Below, in pieces: positions 48,701 through 57,835 of a stretch of 64,000 nucleotides of DNA. The stretch is from QHVT01 sp035999335. GTDB lineage: Bacteria; Acidobacteriota; Thermoanaerobaculia; Gp7-AA8. The stretch lies in the NCBI GenBank assembly GCA_035999335.1, contig DASYGV010000082.1, positions 8,485-72,484 of the forward strand. The letters are read 5' to 3'. Within the stretch, counting starts at the first letter, position 1, and every line of letters begins with the position of its first letter. The position numbers and the translations under genes are program-made. A model generated the notes under the pieces. It saw nothing but the letters and a program-made list of their open reading frames with translations. It was not told the origin of the DNA and did no database searches.

Positions 48701-48893
48701 GGACCGCGCGCGGTCTCTGCGTGCGCGCATCCTCCTCCGCTGTGAAGCGCGCCGTTTCCCCGGTCACCGTCCGGCAGTCCGCGCATTCGCGCAGATGATT
48801 CGCGACGGTGGTTACTTCGCCGGGCGCGAGCTTCCCTTCAAGAAAGGCTGCCATGGTTTCGGCTCCGGGATGGCGCGACACGGGGTCGTTCAT
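45735..48893 (-). CDS. Anti-sigma-like zinc finger / TM / TPR / CHAT peptidase
   Basis: 1052 residues. The N-terminus is a zf-HC2 anti-sigma zinc-binding motif (NHLRECADCR, H-x3-C-x2-C). A membrane helix follows (AAAAAAAAIVATIPLL), then about 700 residues of TPR-like helical repeats (PEAHFNRALILERMGTHEAA, AIEWTLARNANAAADWGTA). The C-terminal 240 residues are a CHAT caspase-like domain with catalytic His917 (HYAGHADSN) and Cys961 (VLSACGTLRGE). With the finger in the cytoplasm, the TPR-CHAT part should be periplasmic. It overlaps the sigma-factor gene by four bases (ATGA) and is followed by the twin genes. The layout suggests that the protein restrains the sigma factor and that the peptidase cuts a partner on a signal. 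Confidence 0.92.
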   Translation of the reverse strand: MNDPVSRHPGAETMAAFLEGKLAPGEVTTVANHLRECADCRTVTGETARFTAEEDARTQRPRAVLGWKGWAAAAAAAAIVATIPLLRRPAPLTSLIDASPREYRWVEGRLSGFRWAPFRGGARNASATQTEHELVSVAHEVLALHDDAVETRHAAGVAQLLIDQYVASRDALARTADESKHAAIWNDLAAARLAVAVHEERMAELPFALDAANRAIELDPRSPEAHFNRALILERMGTHEAARQAWKRYLALEPNSEWSNEAHEHLRKLGAATRLEFDKEIGRAAGDRPAIATLVRRFPQQARLYGEDTLLGEWADARVANDAVRAAERLVLVRAIAEELFAANGERLLLDVVTILERTPSIAIAEAHRRYRDARGAAKERRHEEAEKLFHDAEPSLRAAGSPLANAAAYFAAQCAFDLNRAGESDQLLQTLRPRIDPAYRALSAGIEWTLARNANAAADWGTAVRYAAQSSATFSDLGERGNAATTATIRAAALERIGATDLAWRQFAEALAQLDGNGPRIASILHAAAVGLAAADHYDAAEAVMDVAIETESNPQVRTVVLTVRARLAERAGNLPAAHRWLGEARAELKNVTGREAREARNAQIEIAAAVLQRASDPSAAISALDASISFFEGHDLFIYLPDAYLQRARAHRAAGRTEDAVGDYRAALREIDRQRENVSPGAVTVAFLDVAAQTIDEIIDLHLERGEIAEAFAVADRAHALAARDYRPASVPDGVAVVEYAVLPHAVAIFCVTREGIAAARVPIERKALSTRVLSFASRLQARENVRAEAEALNALLIAPVSKHIGAARELVIVPDRLLHMLPFSALHDGRQYLIQDYALRVAQSIAMTDGRAEARPASNAIVIADPRSDLPLSRSEAERIAAMHGATILEGKAATRARVIDAIAGSTLVHYAGHADSNAESYGALLLASEGNDSGLLSASDIARLDLRARPLVVLSACGTLRGETTHVAGMPSLARAFLTAGASAVVGTLWEIDDDTAAFLFIRFHESLDAGEVPAGALRAAQIAMLQSSDPRMQHPASWSAVEVLSNL

Positions 48894-49753
48894 ACGAGGC
48901 CCTCCGTTGATGCCACCACCCTCTCATCGCTTTCCTTGGACGGACGCGGCCCTTCTTTTCCGAGATCGAACTCGAGAAAAGTCTCGTCGCGGCCGATCAG
49001 GTCGAGCACGTCCGTGGGCGCGAGCCCGGACCTCTCGATCTCCGCGCGGATCTCGCGCATGCAGCGCTCGATCTGGCGATAGAGGAACTTCTGATCCCGT
49101 TGCATGGCCCGCGCGATCTGCGCGACGGTCATCCCCTGTTCGAACCGAAGCTGCAGCATGAGGCGGTCGTCGTCGGGCCGTCTCGCGATTGCGTAACGGA
49201 TCAGCGTGCAGACGCGCTCGGCCGTGCGATGGCGCTCGTCCGCGAGCGCGTGTTCTTCGATGTCGCGAGGCCCCTGCGTTTCGATGGTGTCCGCTTCTTC
49301 GATCGGGACGTCGTGACGCTTCGGCGCGCGCCGCGGAAACTGCGCGGCGAGCTTTGCGAGGGAGTCGAGCGTGACGCCGGGGTGCTTCGTCGCGAGGAAA
49401 GGAAGCGCTTCCTCGAGCGTACGCCCGTCGCGATGCATCAGTTGCTCGAGCTCGACCGCCAGCGCGCCCATCCGCTTCGCCTCGGCCGACGCATGCCACT
49501 TGCCCCACGCGTGGATGCGGTAATCGATCGCCCAACGCTGCACGACGATGCTCAGGTACGTGCCGAGGCCGCTGCGGCCTTCGTAGGAGCAGAGACACGC
49601 GTAGTCGTTCTCGACCAGCTTGAGATTGACGACCGATGCGAAGTCCTCCGCTTCGTCGGCATCGAATCGATACCGGCGGCAGGCGAAGCCCACCGCACGC
49701 CCTACGATCGCAAGGTTCGACTCCAGCAGCTCACGCGCTTCACGGACCTCCAA
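48890..49753 (-). CDS. RNA polymerase sigma factor (sigma-70 family, ECF-like with insertion)
   Basis: 287 residues. A region-2-like core (RRYRFDADEAEDFASVVNLK, SGLGTYLSIVVQRWAIDYRI) and a region-4 helix-turn-helix (LRFEQGMTVAQIARAMQRDQ, LYRQIERCMREI) are separated by an insertion of about 75 residues that is larger than in usual ECF factors. An acidic tail follows. The start is a TTG at 49753 with gggag eight bases upstream. It is the first gene of the operon, followed by the zinc-finger/CHAT gene that is probably its anti-sigma factor. Autoregulation through its own promoter upstream of 49753 is likely but no consensus is recognisable. Confidence 0.87.
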   Translation of the reverse strand: MEVREARELLESNLAIVGRAVGFACRRYRFDADEAEDFASVVNLKLVENDYACLCSYEGRSGLGTYLSIVVQRWAIDYRIHAWGKWHASAEAKRMGALAVELEQLMHRDGRTLEEALPFLATKHPGVTLDSLAKLAAQFPRRAPKRHDVPIEEADTIETQGPRDIEEHALADERHRTAERVCTLIRYAIARRPDDDRLMLQLRFEQGMTVAQIARAMQRDQKFLYRQIERCMREIRAEIERSGLAPTDVLDLIGRDETFLEFDLGKEGPRPSKESDERVVASTEGLV

Positions 49754-49878
49754 TGGACGGCTCCCTCAATTAGGAGTGTCGCCAGAGGCGGCACCCACAC
49801 CCTGATGGACGGAATCCTTTCGGGACGTCCGTCATCGGATAGGAAGATGGGGAATGCGTCCTTGTTCTCTTCTTCAGG

Positions 49879-50877
49879 ATGAGATACGACTTCGACCTCC
49901 TCTCGACCGACCACCTCTCCGAAGGCGCCACTGAATCGCGGCCGCCGGAACTGCATGACAACGACCTCCTCGATGCGTACTCGGCCGCCGTGACTTCGGC
50001 GGCGGCGCGGATCACGCCTTCGGTCGTCAACATTGAAGTGCAGAAGAAAGGGCAGCGCGGCGGCGGCTCGGGTTTCCTCTTCACGCCCGACGGATTCATC
50101 CTCACCAACAGCCACGTCGTCAGCGGCGCGACTTCCATCGAAGTGACGCTGATCGACGGCACGCGCTGCGCGGCGAGCGTCGTCGGCGACGATCCGCACA
50201 CCGACCTCGCGGTCGTGCGCATCTCCGCGCCGAATCAGATCCCCGCGCGCCTCGGCGATTCGGATTCGATTCGCCCCGGCCAGCTCGTCATCGCTGTCGG
50301 CAACCCTCTCGGCTTCCAGACCACCGTCACCGCCGGCGTCGTCAGCGCGTTGGGCCGCACGATGCGCGCGCAGAGCGGCCGTCTCATCGACAGCGTGATT
50401 CAGACCGACGCCGCGCTGAACCCGGGCAACTCCGGCGGACCGCTCGTGAATTCGCGCGGGGAAGTGATCGGCGTGAACACCGCGGTGATCCTGCCGGCAC
50501 AGGGCATCTGCTTCGCGATCGGCATCAACACGGCGAAGTTCGTCGCCGCGCGCCTCATGCGCGACGGCCGCATCACGCGCAGCTACATCGGCGTCGGCGG
50601 CCAGTCCGTCCCGGTGCATCGCCGCGTGGTTCGCTTCTACGACCTTCCTGTCGAGAGCGGTGTGCTCGTCGTGGGCGTGGAGAAAGGCAGTCCGGCCGAA
50701 ACCTCGGGACTGCAGGATGGCGATCTGATCGTGGCCTACGGCGAGAAGCCGGTGGCGACAGTCGACGATCTGCACCGCATTCTCACCGACGAACAGGTGG
50801 GACGACGCGCGGAGCTGACGGTCATCCGGCGAACGGAGAAGCTCGTCCTGCCAATCGTTCCGACATTTAGTAAATGA
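49879..50877 (+). CDS. htrA: HtrA/DegP-type S1C serine protease with one PDZ domain (no signal peptide)
   Basis: 332 residues. The catalytic triad is His79 (LTNSHVVSG), Asp109 (PHTDLAVVR) and Ser185 (NPGNSGGPLV). One PDZ domain follows (GVLVVGVEKGSPAETSGLQDGDLIV). The N-terminus (MRYDFDLLSTDHLSEG) is neither a signal peptide nor a membrane helix, so unlike DegP it appears cytoplasmic, unless the start is upstream. The gene is divergent from the sigma/CHAT operon (start-to-start about 125 bases), so a functional link to proteolytic control is possible. Its 3' end overlaps the convergent chrA by 11 bases. Confidence 0.92.
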   Translation: MRYDFDLLSTDHLSEGATESRPPELHDNDLLDAYSAAVTSAAARITPSVVNIEVQKKGQRGGGSGFLFTPDGFILTNSHVVSGATSIEVTLIDGTRCAASVVGDDPHTDLAVVRISAPNQIPARLGDSDSIRPGQLVIAVGNPLGFQTTVTAGVVSALGRTMRAQSGRLIDSVIQTDAALNPGNSGGPLVNSRGEVIGVNTAVILPAQGICFAIGINTAKFVAARLMRDGRITRSYIGVGGQSVPVHRRVVRFYDLPVESGVLVVGVEKGSPAETSGLQDGDLIVAYGEKPVATVDDLHRILTDEQVGRRAELTVIRRTEKLVLPIVPTFSK

Positions 50878-51943
50878 TCAAGCCCACGATCCCGCCGATC
50901 GCGATCAGCCACACGCTGTTGATCGGGAAGCGCAGTAATACGATCACGCTCCCAACCGCGAGCGCGATCGTTGGGATGTCGACGATCGCCGCGCGCGCGA
51001 GCTGCCATGTCACGAACGTCATCAGCGCGACGGTGGCCGCGTTCACGCCGTCGAGAAACGCCGCGGCGACCTTCGAACGGCGCAGGCGTGGGACGAGCGG
51101 TCCGCTGATGGCGACGAAGACAAACGCGGGAAGGAAGATGCCAAGCGTCGCGACGACGGCGCCTTTCGCGCCGCCGAGGACGTAGCCGATGAAGGTGGCC
51201 GTGGTGAACAGCGGACCGGGCGTGATCTGCCCGACCGCCACGGCATCGAGCAGCTGTGCCTCAGTGAGCCAGTGCCACCGCTCGACGAGGTCCGCGCGCA
51301 GAAACGCGATCAGCACATAGCCGCTGCCGAAAAGCACGGAGCCGACTTTCAGAAAGAAGAGAAAGAGAGGAAGGAGTCCGACGGCCGGCGCAGACGCTAT
51401 TCCTGCAATCGGCACGAGGAACATCGCGCGGCGCGTGCGGGCCATCGCGATCAACACGCCGATGCCGAAGAGCACGATCAGTTCGTGCACGCCGAGGAAC
51501 GCGGCGACGAGCGCGACGATCGTCGCCGCAATCAGCAGCGGCGACTTCATCGCGGTCATGCCGAGCCGCCACAGCGCATGCGCGATGATCGCGATGATCA
51601 CCGGCTTGATGCCGGCCAACACCGCCTCGGCCTGCGGCAGCTTCGCGTAGCGCACGTACACCCACGCGATGGCGGTGACGATCAGCGCCGCGGGCAGGAT
51701 GAAGCAGACACCGGCGACGATCAGTCCACGCCACCCGCCGCGGCGATAGCCGATGTGGATCGCGAGCTCGGTCGAGTTCGGGCCCGGGATCAGATTCGCG
51801 GCGCCGAGGAGATTGAGCAGCTCCTCGTGCGTGAGCCAGCCGCGCCGCCGCACGACTTCCTCTTCCATCATCGCGATGTGCGCGGCAGGCCCGCCAAACG
51901 CGGTCGCGCCGAGGCGGAGGAAGAGAAGAGCGAGGTCGCGCAC
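50867..51943 (-). CDS. chrA: Chromate transporter family protein ChrA (two-domain)
   Basis: 358 residues with about ten membrane helices in two homologous CHR halves. Each half has the signature: FLRLGATAFGGPAAHIAMME with NLIPGPNSTELAIHIGYRRG, and FLKVGSVLFGSGYVLIAFLR with GQITPGPLFTTATFIGY. It exports chromate or transports sulfate-like anions. The GTG start at 51943 is preceded by the single-arm family A repeat. It overlaps htrA at its 3' end, tail to tail. No chrB or other metal-resistance gene is nearby. Confidence 0.9.
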   Translation of the reverse strand: MRDLALLFLRLGATAFGGPAAHIAMMEEEVVRRRGWLTHEELLNLLGAANLIPGPNSTELAIHIGYRRGGWRGLIVAGVCFILPAALIVTAIAWVYVRYAKLPQAEAVLAGIKPVIIAIIAHALWRLGMTAMKSPLLIAATIVALVAAFLGVHELIVLFGIGVLIAMARTRRAMFLVPIAGIASAPAVGLLPLFLFFLKVGSVLFGSGYVLIAFLRADLVERWHWLTEAQLLDAVAVGQITPGPLFTTATFIGYVLGGAKGAVVATLGIFLPAFVFVAISGPLVPRLRRSKVAAAFLDGVNAATVALMTFVTWQLARAAIVDIPTIALAVGSVIVLLRFPINSVWLIAIGGIVGLIIY

Positions 51944-51956
51944 TGGCTTCTTTTGC

Positions 51957-51990
51957 AGTTTATCCCGCGCGTAGACGCGGGATCTCTGGT
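51957..51990. repeat. Family A repeat, single arm
   Basis: cagtttatcccgcgcgtaga followed by cgcgggatctctggtgcccc matches the left arm of the 6988 element almost exactly. No complementary arm is seen. It lies between chrA and the acyl-CoA dehydrogenase gene. Confidence 0.8.
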
Positions 51991-52003
51991 GCCCCCGCGC
52001 AGA

Positions 52004-53536
<1,533 letters not shown>

Positions 53537-53556
53537 TCGCGTCCCTTCGCATATCC

Positions 53557-53576
53557 TACCTACCGATCGGTAGGTA
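53557..53576. promoter_or_regulatory. Perfect 20-bp palindrome, probable TetR operator
   Basis: tacctaccgatcggtaggta reads identically on both strands. It lies between the acyl-CoA dehydrogenase start and the TetR start (four bases before the latter) and resembles operators bound by fatty-acid-type TetR regulators (xTACCGxxCGGTAx). It overlaps the promoter region of both divergent genes. Confidence 0.8.
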
Positions 53577-53579
53577 ATC

Positions 53580-54191
53580 ATGAAGAATCCGAATCCGCAA
53601 GTCGATGGGCGCGCTGCCGAGGTGTATCGCACGGCGGCGAAGTTGATCCTGCAGAAGGGTTACGACGCGACGTCCGTCGGCGACATCGCGGACGCGCTCG
53701 GGATCACCAAGGCGGGGCTGTATCACTACATCCGCGGGAAGACGGAGTTGCTGTACGACATCATGAAGTACGGGCTCGAGGAGCTCGAGCGGGAGGTCAT
53801 GGTGCCGGCGCGGGCGATCGCGGATGCAGGGGAGCGGCTGCGGTTCGTGATCGCGATGCACGCGCAGATCGTGACCCGAGGGGACGGCGCGGTGACGATT
53901 CTCGTCGATGAGGCGCGCGCGCTTTCCGCGGCGCAGTACCGGCACGTGACGAAGCTGAAGCGCGCGTACGTCGACTTCCTCCGCGAGACGATGGAGGAGT
54001 TGCGTGCGGCGGGGAAACTGCGCGACGTCAACACGACCGTCGGGGCGTTCTCGATCATCGCGGCGGTCAACTGGCTCTCGCGCTGGTATCAGCCGGAAGG
54101 CGCGCTCACCGCGAATGAGATCGCGGAACAGATCACCGACGTCGCTCTCAACGGAGTATTGCGGCCGGAGGGGCCGCGCCGCGTGAAATGA
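53580..54191 (+). CDS. TetR-family transcriptional regulator
   Basis: 203 residues. The N-terminal helix-turn-helix is EVYRTAAKLILQKGYDATSV followed by GDIADALGITKAGLYHYIRG. The C-terminal ligand and dimerisation region is helical (YDIMKYGLEELEREVMVPAR). It resembles regulators of acyl-CoA metabolism such as LiuR/PfmR-type TetR proteins. Its ATG lies three bases after the perfect palindrome, so it probably represses itself and the divergent dehydrogenase. It overlaps etfB (ATGA), making it the first gene of the catabolic operon. Release by an acyl-CoA is the expected signal (inference). Confidence 0.92.
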   Translation: MKNPNPQVDGRAAEVYRTAAKLILQKGYDATSVGDIADALGITKAGLYHYIRGKTELLYDIMKYGLEELEREVMVPARAIADAGERLRFVIAMHAQIVTRGDGAVTILVDEARALSAAQYRHVTKLKRAYVDFLRETMEELRAAGKLRDVNTTVGAFSIIAAVNWLSRWYQPEGALTANEIAEQITDVALNGVLRPEGPRRVK

Positions 54192-54946
54192 ACATCCTGG
54201 TCTGCATGAAACAGATCCTCGATCCGGAGGTGCCGGCGCGCGATTTCCGCGTCGATGCTCTTCGGAAGGAAGCGGAGCGTGGCTCGGCGAGTCTGGTGAC
54301 GAACATCTTCTGTGAGAACGCGCTCGAGACGGCGCTGCAGTTTCGCGAGCGCGCGGGCGGCGGCACGATCACCGCGCTGTCGTTTGGTCCCGCGAGCGCC
54401 GAGGATACGCTGCGCAAGGCGCTGGCGATGAAGGCCGATGCGGCGGCGCTGGTCGTCGACGACGGCGCCGCGAAGCCGAACCCGCTGTACGTCGCGCGCG
54501 TGCTGGCCGCGGCGATTCGGAAACTCGGTTCCTTCGATCTCATTCTCACCGGGCGCGAGGCGGGCGACTGGGGCGCGGGGCAAACGGGCGCGTTGCTCGC
54601 GGAGGAGCTCGGGTTGCCGTACATCGCGTTCGCGGATTCGCTCGAGCCGGGGCTGCGCATCAAGCGGCAGACGGAGTCGGGATGGGAGATCGTCGAGGCG
54701 AAGCCGCCGGTGGTAGTGACGATCACGAACGACGAGCACAACGTGCCGCGCATCCCGAAGGTACGCGACGTGATGATGGCGCATCGCCAGCCGTTGACGC
54801 AGTTCACGGTCGCGGAGTTGGGCGTGGAACCCGTCGACTACTACGAGGTGGTGGAGCTTGCGATTCCGCAGAAGGAATCGCGGTGTGAGTTGGTGAACGT
54901 CGATGTGCTCGCGCAGAAGCTCGCCGAGATGACGGCGGCTCTATGA
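54188..54946 (+). CDS. etfB: Electron transfer flavoprotein subunit beta
   Basis: 252 residues. MNILVCMKQILDPEVPARDFRV is the family start, followed by AEDTLRKALAMKADAAALV, DLILTGREAGDWGAGQTGAL and PKVRDVMMAHRQPL near the C-terminus, the usual ETF-beta blocks. It binds AMP and pairs with EtfA to accept electrons from acyl-CoA dehydrogenases. It is coupled by four-base overlaps to the regulator upstream and etfA downstream. Confidence 0.95.
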   Translation: MNILVCMKQILDPEVPARDFRVDALRKEAERGSASLVTNIFCENALETALQFRERAGGGTITALSFGPASAEDTLRKALAMKADAAALVVDDGAAKPNPLYVARVLAAAIRKLGSFDLILTGREAGDWGAGQTGALLAEELGLPYIAFADSLEPGLRIKRQTESGWEIVEAKPPVVVTITNDEHNVPRIPKVRDVMMAHRQPLTQFTVAELGVEPVDYYEVVELAIPQKESRCELVNVDVLAQKLAEMTAAL

Positions 54947-55806
54947 GCGACATCGTGATCGTGATCTTCGGCTCGCCGGATTCGCGCTCCGCGCAGGGAC
55001 TCGCGGGGGCAGCGGCCCCTCTCGGTGGCGCCTCGCGCACGGTGGTAGTCGAGGGGGAGTATCAGCCGGAGCCGGTGCTCGACGCGCTCGTGGATGCGTG
55101 TCGTGGAGCCTCGGTCGTGCTGTTGGCAAACGACACGTATTCGCAGGAGGTCGCGCCGAGGCTCGCGCATCGGCTTGGCGGGGCGTGTGTGGGGGATGGG
55201 GTCGATGTGCGGATGGTCGATGGGCGCCTGCGGGTGACGCGGCAGGTGTATGGGGGGAAGGCGAATGCGGTGATCGAGTTGCGGAGGTCGCCGGCCGTGG
55301 TTTGGTTACGCGCGCGATCATTTGCGGTGGCTCCGATCACGGGGTCCTTCGCCGTCTCCGCGGCTCAGGATGACAGAGCAAACACGAGGATCGTTGAGCG
55401 CAAGGTTGCGGCTGAAAACGACGCGAAGCTCGAGGATGCGCAGGTCATCGTGTCCGGCGGGCGCGGCATCGGCGGTCCCGAAGGGTTCCGCGACGAGCTC
55501 GAGCCGCTCGCGAAGCTTCTCGGCGCGCAGATGGCGGCGTCGCGCGCCGCTTGCGATGCAGGCTGGGTCCCGCCGACGTGGCAGGTCGGGCAGACGGGGA
55601 AGAAGGTCGCTCCGGAGCTCTACCTCGCCGTCGCCATCACCGGTGCGAGCCAGCACATGGCCGGGATCTCCGAAGCGAAAAACATCGTGGCCATCAACAT
55701 CGATCCGGACGCGCCGATCTTCAAACACTGTCGGTTCGGCATCGTCGAGGACTATCGGAAGGTCGTGCCGCTTCTTCGTCGGAAGCTCGAGGAGTTGCGC
55801 ACTTAG
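54943..55806 (+). CDS. etfA: Electron transfer flavoprotein subunit alpha, with in-frame repeat insertion
   Basis: 287 residues. The C-terminal FAD domain is intact: VIVSGGRGIGGPEGFRDELE, ASRAACDAGWVPPTWQVGQT, AITGASQHMAGI and NIDPDAPIFKHCRFGIVED. The N-terminal domain is shorter than in many EtfA proteins. Residues 133-145 (GSFAVSAAQDDRA) between the two domains come from a 33-base repeat that also occurs in the acyl-CoA dehydrogenase gene at 58991. The repeat lies in a loop before IVERKVAAEN, where insertion should be tolerated. EtfA carries FAD and docks with the membrane oxidoreductase encoded next. Confidence 0.93.
   Translation: MSDIVIVIFGSPDSRSAQGLAGAAAPLGGASRTVVVEGEYQPEPVLDALVDACRGASVVLLANDTYSQEVAPRLAHRLGGACVGDGVDVRMVDGRLRVTRQVYGGKANAVIELRRSPAVVWLRARSFAVAPITGSFAVSAAQDDRANTRIVERKVAAENDAKLEDAQVIVSGGRGIGGPEGFRDELEPLAKLLGAQMAASRAACDAGWVPPTWQVGQTGKKVAPELYLAVAITGASQHMAGISEAKNIVAINIDPDAPIFKHCRFGIVEDYRKVVPLLRRKLEELRT
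55341..55377 (+). repeat. Family C repeat, single arm, inside etfA
   Basis: ggtccttcgccgtctccgcg continuing gctcaggatgaca is a 33-base exact match to the right arm of the 59501-59603 element. It is read as SFAVSAAQDD in both genes. Confidence 0.9.
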
Positions 55807-55810
55807 CACT

Positions 55811-55885
55811 TAGAGAAAAGGTCAAAGAGAAAAGAGAAAAGCAGCCAGCAGCCACGTTCCCCTTTTCTCTTTTCTCTTTTCTCCA
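55811..55885. repeat. Inverted repeat made of gagaaaa units
   Basis: The left part has agagaaaag copies, and the right part (55861-55883) is cttttctcttttctcttttc, a run of three complementary 7-mers. It lies in the 100-base gap between etfA and the next gene. It is followed by short gcgaa repeats up to the start at 55907. It may be a hairpin that lets transcription through or attenuates it. Confidence 0.75.
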
Positions 55886-55906
55886 GCGAAGCGAAGCGAA
55901 AGCGAA

Positions 55907-57835
55907 ATGAGCGAAGCGACACGCGAGATCTACTGGAACATCTCCCAAGTCTGGGCGATGTACGCCTTGCTCGTGCCGACGATCGCGATCGGCGCGTGGG
56001 GGATCTGGCGGCGCATGCGCAGATGGCGGCGCGGCGGCACGGCGATGCGGTTCGATCGTCCGGTGATTCGCATCAAGCGACTGCTCGATTACTCGCTCGC
56101 GCAGCGCACCAATCCCTGGTTCCACCGCCTGCTCACGTGGGGCTTCATCATTCTCACGATTGCGACGATCGTCGTCGCGCTCGATGCCGACTTCGGAACG
56201 ACGATCATGCGCGGGAAGTTCTACCTCTACTTTCAATCGCTCATCGTCGACGTTTTCGGCGCGCTCGTGCTCGTCGGCGTCGGCATCGCCGCGGCGCGGC
56301 GGTACGTCACGCGGCCGGCGAAGCTCGTCTACACCGACGAGGCGACGCTCATCCTCGCGTCGATCTTCGTCATCGCGCTGACCGGCTTCCTTGTCGAGGC
56401 ATGGCGCATCGAGGCGACCCGCGATCCGTGGGCCGCGTGGTCGCCGTTCGGCAAGCTCCTCGGCGGTGCGTTCGCGACGTTCATGAGCGCCGATGCGATG
56501 CGCGGTGCTCATCGCGTGCTCTGGTGGCTGCATCTCGGCGTCAGCTTCGCGTTCTTCGCCTGGCTGCCGTTCACGAAGATGAAGCATGTCGTCACGTCGC
56601 CGCTGAACATTTACGCTTCGAACCTCGCGCAGATCGGAGCGTCGCTGAAGCGCGTCGACTTCGAGAAGGAAACGCTCGGCGTCAGCAAGCTCGAGGACTT
56701 CACCTGGAAAGACCTCCTCGACCTCGACGCTTGCACGGAATGCGGGCGCTGCACCGCGGTGTGTCCCGCCCATGCCGTCGGCAAGTCGCTGTCGCCGCGC
56801 GACATCATTCTTCAACTGCGCGACCTCCCCGAAAACAGCAGCGTGATTCAGGGCGCCTCGTCACCGGAGCCGCTGTTCGAGTGCACGACTTGCGCGGCGT
56901 GCGTCGAAGCGTGTCCGGTCTTCATCGAACAAATGCCGAAGATCGTCGACATGCGCCGGCATCTCGTCATGGACCAGGCGGAGTTTCCGGAGGGGATGCA
57001 GGCGGCGGTGCTGTCGCTCGAGAAACGCGGACATCCGTTCAGCGGCACGCAGGCCACGCGCGTCGACTGGGCGGAAGGACTCGACGTGCAACACATCAGC
57101 ACTGCGAAAGACGCGGAGCTCCTGTTCTGGGTCGGCTGCGGCGGTGCGCTGATCGAGCGCAATCAGAAAGTCATCCGCGCGACCGCGCAGCTCCTTCAGA
57201 AGGCGAACGTGAAGTTCGCGATCCTCGGGCGCGACGAGAAGTGCTCGGGCGATCCCGCGCGCCGCATCGGCAACGAGTTCCTCTTCGAAATGCTGGCGAA
57301 GGAGAACGTCGCGAACCTCAATCGCCATCGAGTCAAGAAGGTCATCACGCCGTGTCCGCATTGCTTCAACACATTCAAGAACGAGTACCCGCAGTACGGC
57401 GGCGCGTTCGAGGTGCAACACCACAGCGAGTATTTGCAACAGCTCGTCGATGAAGGAAGGATCGAGCCCGCTCCGCAATCGAAGGTCGCGTTCCACGATC
57501 CCTGCTACCTCGGCCGGCAGAACGGTGTGTACGACGCGCCGCGCGCCGTCTCCGGAGCGACGGTCGAGATGGAGCGCAGTCGCAACAAGTCTTTCTGCTG
57601 CGGTGGCGGCGGCGGGATGAGCTTCGTCGACGAGCCGGCGGACAAGCGTGTGAATCAGGAGCGCGCGACGGAGGCGCTCGCGAGCGGCGCGGACGTGCTC
57701 GCGACCGGCTGCCCGTTCTGCATGACGATGATGCAGGACGGGATCAACGCGGTGAAGGGAACGCGCGAGATGCGCGTGATGGATCTCTCGGAGATTTTGT
57801 GGGAGGCGCAAAGTGGATCTCAACCTCACGCCTGA
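55907..57835 (+). CDS. Membrane ETF:quinone oxidoreductase (NarI-like helices, two 4Fe-4S, two CCG domains)
   Basis: 642 residues. About six membrane helices in residues 1-225 are NarI/cytochrome-b-like. Two 4Fe-4S ligand sets follow (CTECGRCTAVCP at 276-286 and CTTCAACVEACP at 326-336). Two cysteine-rich CCG domains finish the protein, the second with KSFCCGGGGGMSFVDE. The arrangement matches the membrane oxidoreductase (EMO/EtfD type) that takes electrons from reduced ETF and passes them to menaquinone, coupling beta-oxidation to respiration. It follows etfBA and overlaps the next dehydrogenase gene. An alternative reading is a heterodisulfide-reductase-like protein, but the neighbours favour ETF. 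Confidence 0.87.
   Translation: MSEATREIYWNISQVWAMYALLVPTIAIGAWGIWRRMRRWRRGGTAMRFDRPVIRIKRLLDYSLAQRTNPWFHRLLTWGFIILTIATIVVALDADFGTTIMRGKFYLYFQSLIVDVFGALVLVGVGIAAARRYVTRPAKLVYTDEATLILASIFVIALTGFLVEAWRIEATRDPWAAWSPFGKLLGGAFATFMSADAMRGAHRVLWWLHLGVSFAFFAWLPFTKMKHVVTSPLNIYASNLAQIGASLKRVDFEKETLGVSKLEDFTWKDLLDLDACTECGRCTAVCPAHAVGKSLSPRDIILQLRDLPENSSVIQGASSPEPLFECTTCAACVEACPVFIEQMPKIVDMRRHLVMDQAEFPEGMQAAVLSLEKRGHPFSGTQATRVDWAEGLDVQHISTAKDAELLFWVGCGGALIERNQKVIRATAQLLQKANVKFAILGRDEKCSGDPARRIGNEFLFEMLAKENVANLNRHRVKKVITPCPHCFNTFKNEYPQYGGAFEVQHHSEYLQQLVDEGRIEPAPQSKVAFHDPCYLGRQNGVYDAPRAVSGATVEMERSRNKSFCCGGGGGMSFVDEPADKRVNQERATEALASGADVLATGCPFCMTMMQDGINAVKGTREMRVMDLSEILWEAQSGSQPHA

Noticed and set aside
49702..50775. 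Minus-strand open frame across the sigma factor start and htrA
   Set aside because: It is antisense to htrA, whose triad is intact, and has no domain.
55811..55885. Rho-independent terminator after etfA
   Set aside because: The stem is A/G- and T/C-rich without a GC-rich core, lies inside an operon and is built from tandem units, so terminator function is not supported by sequence alone.
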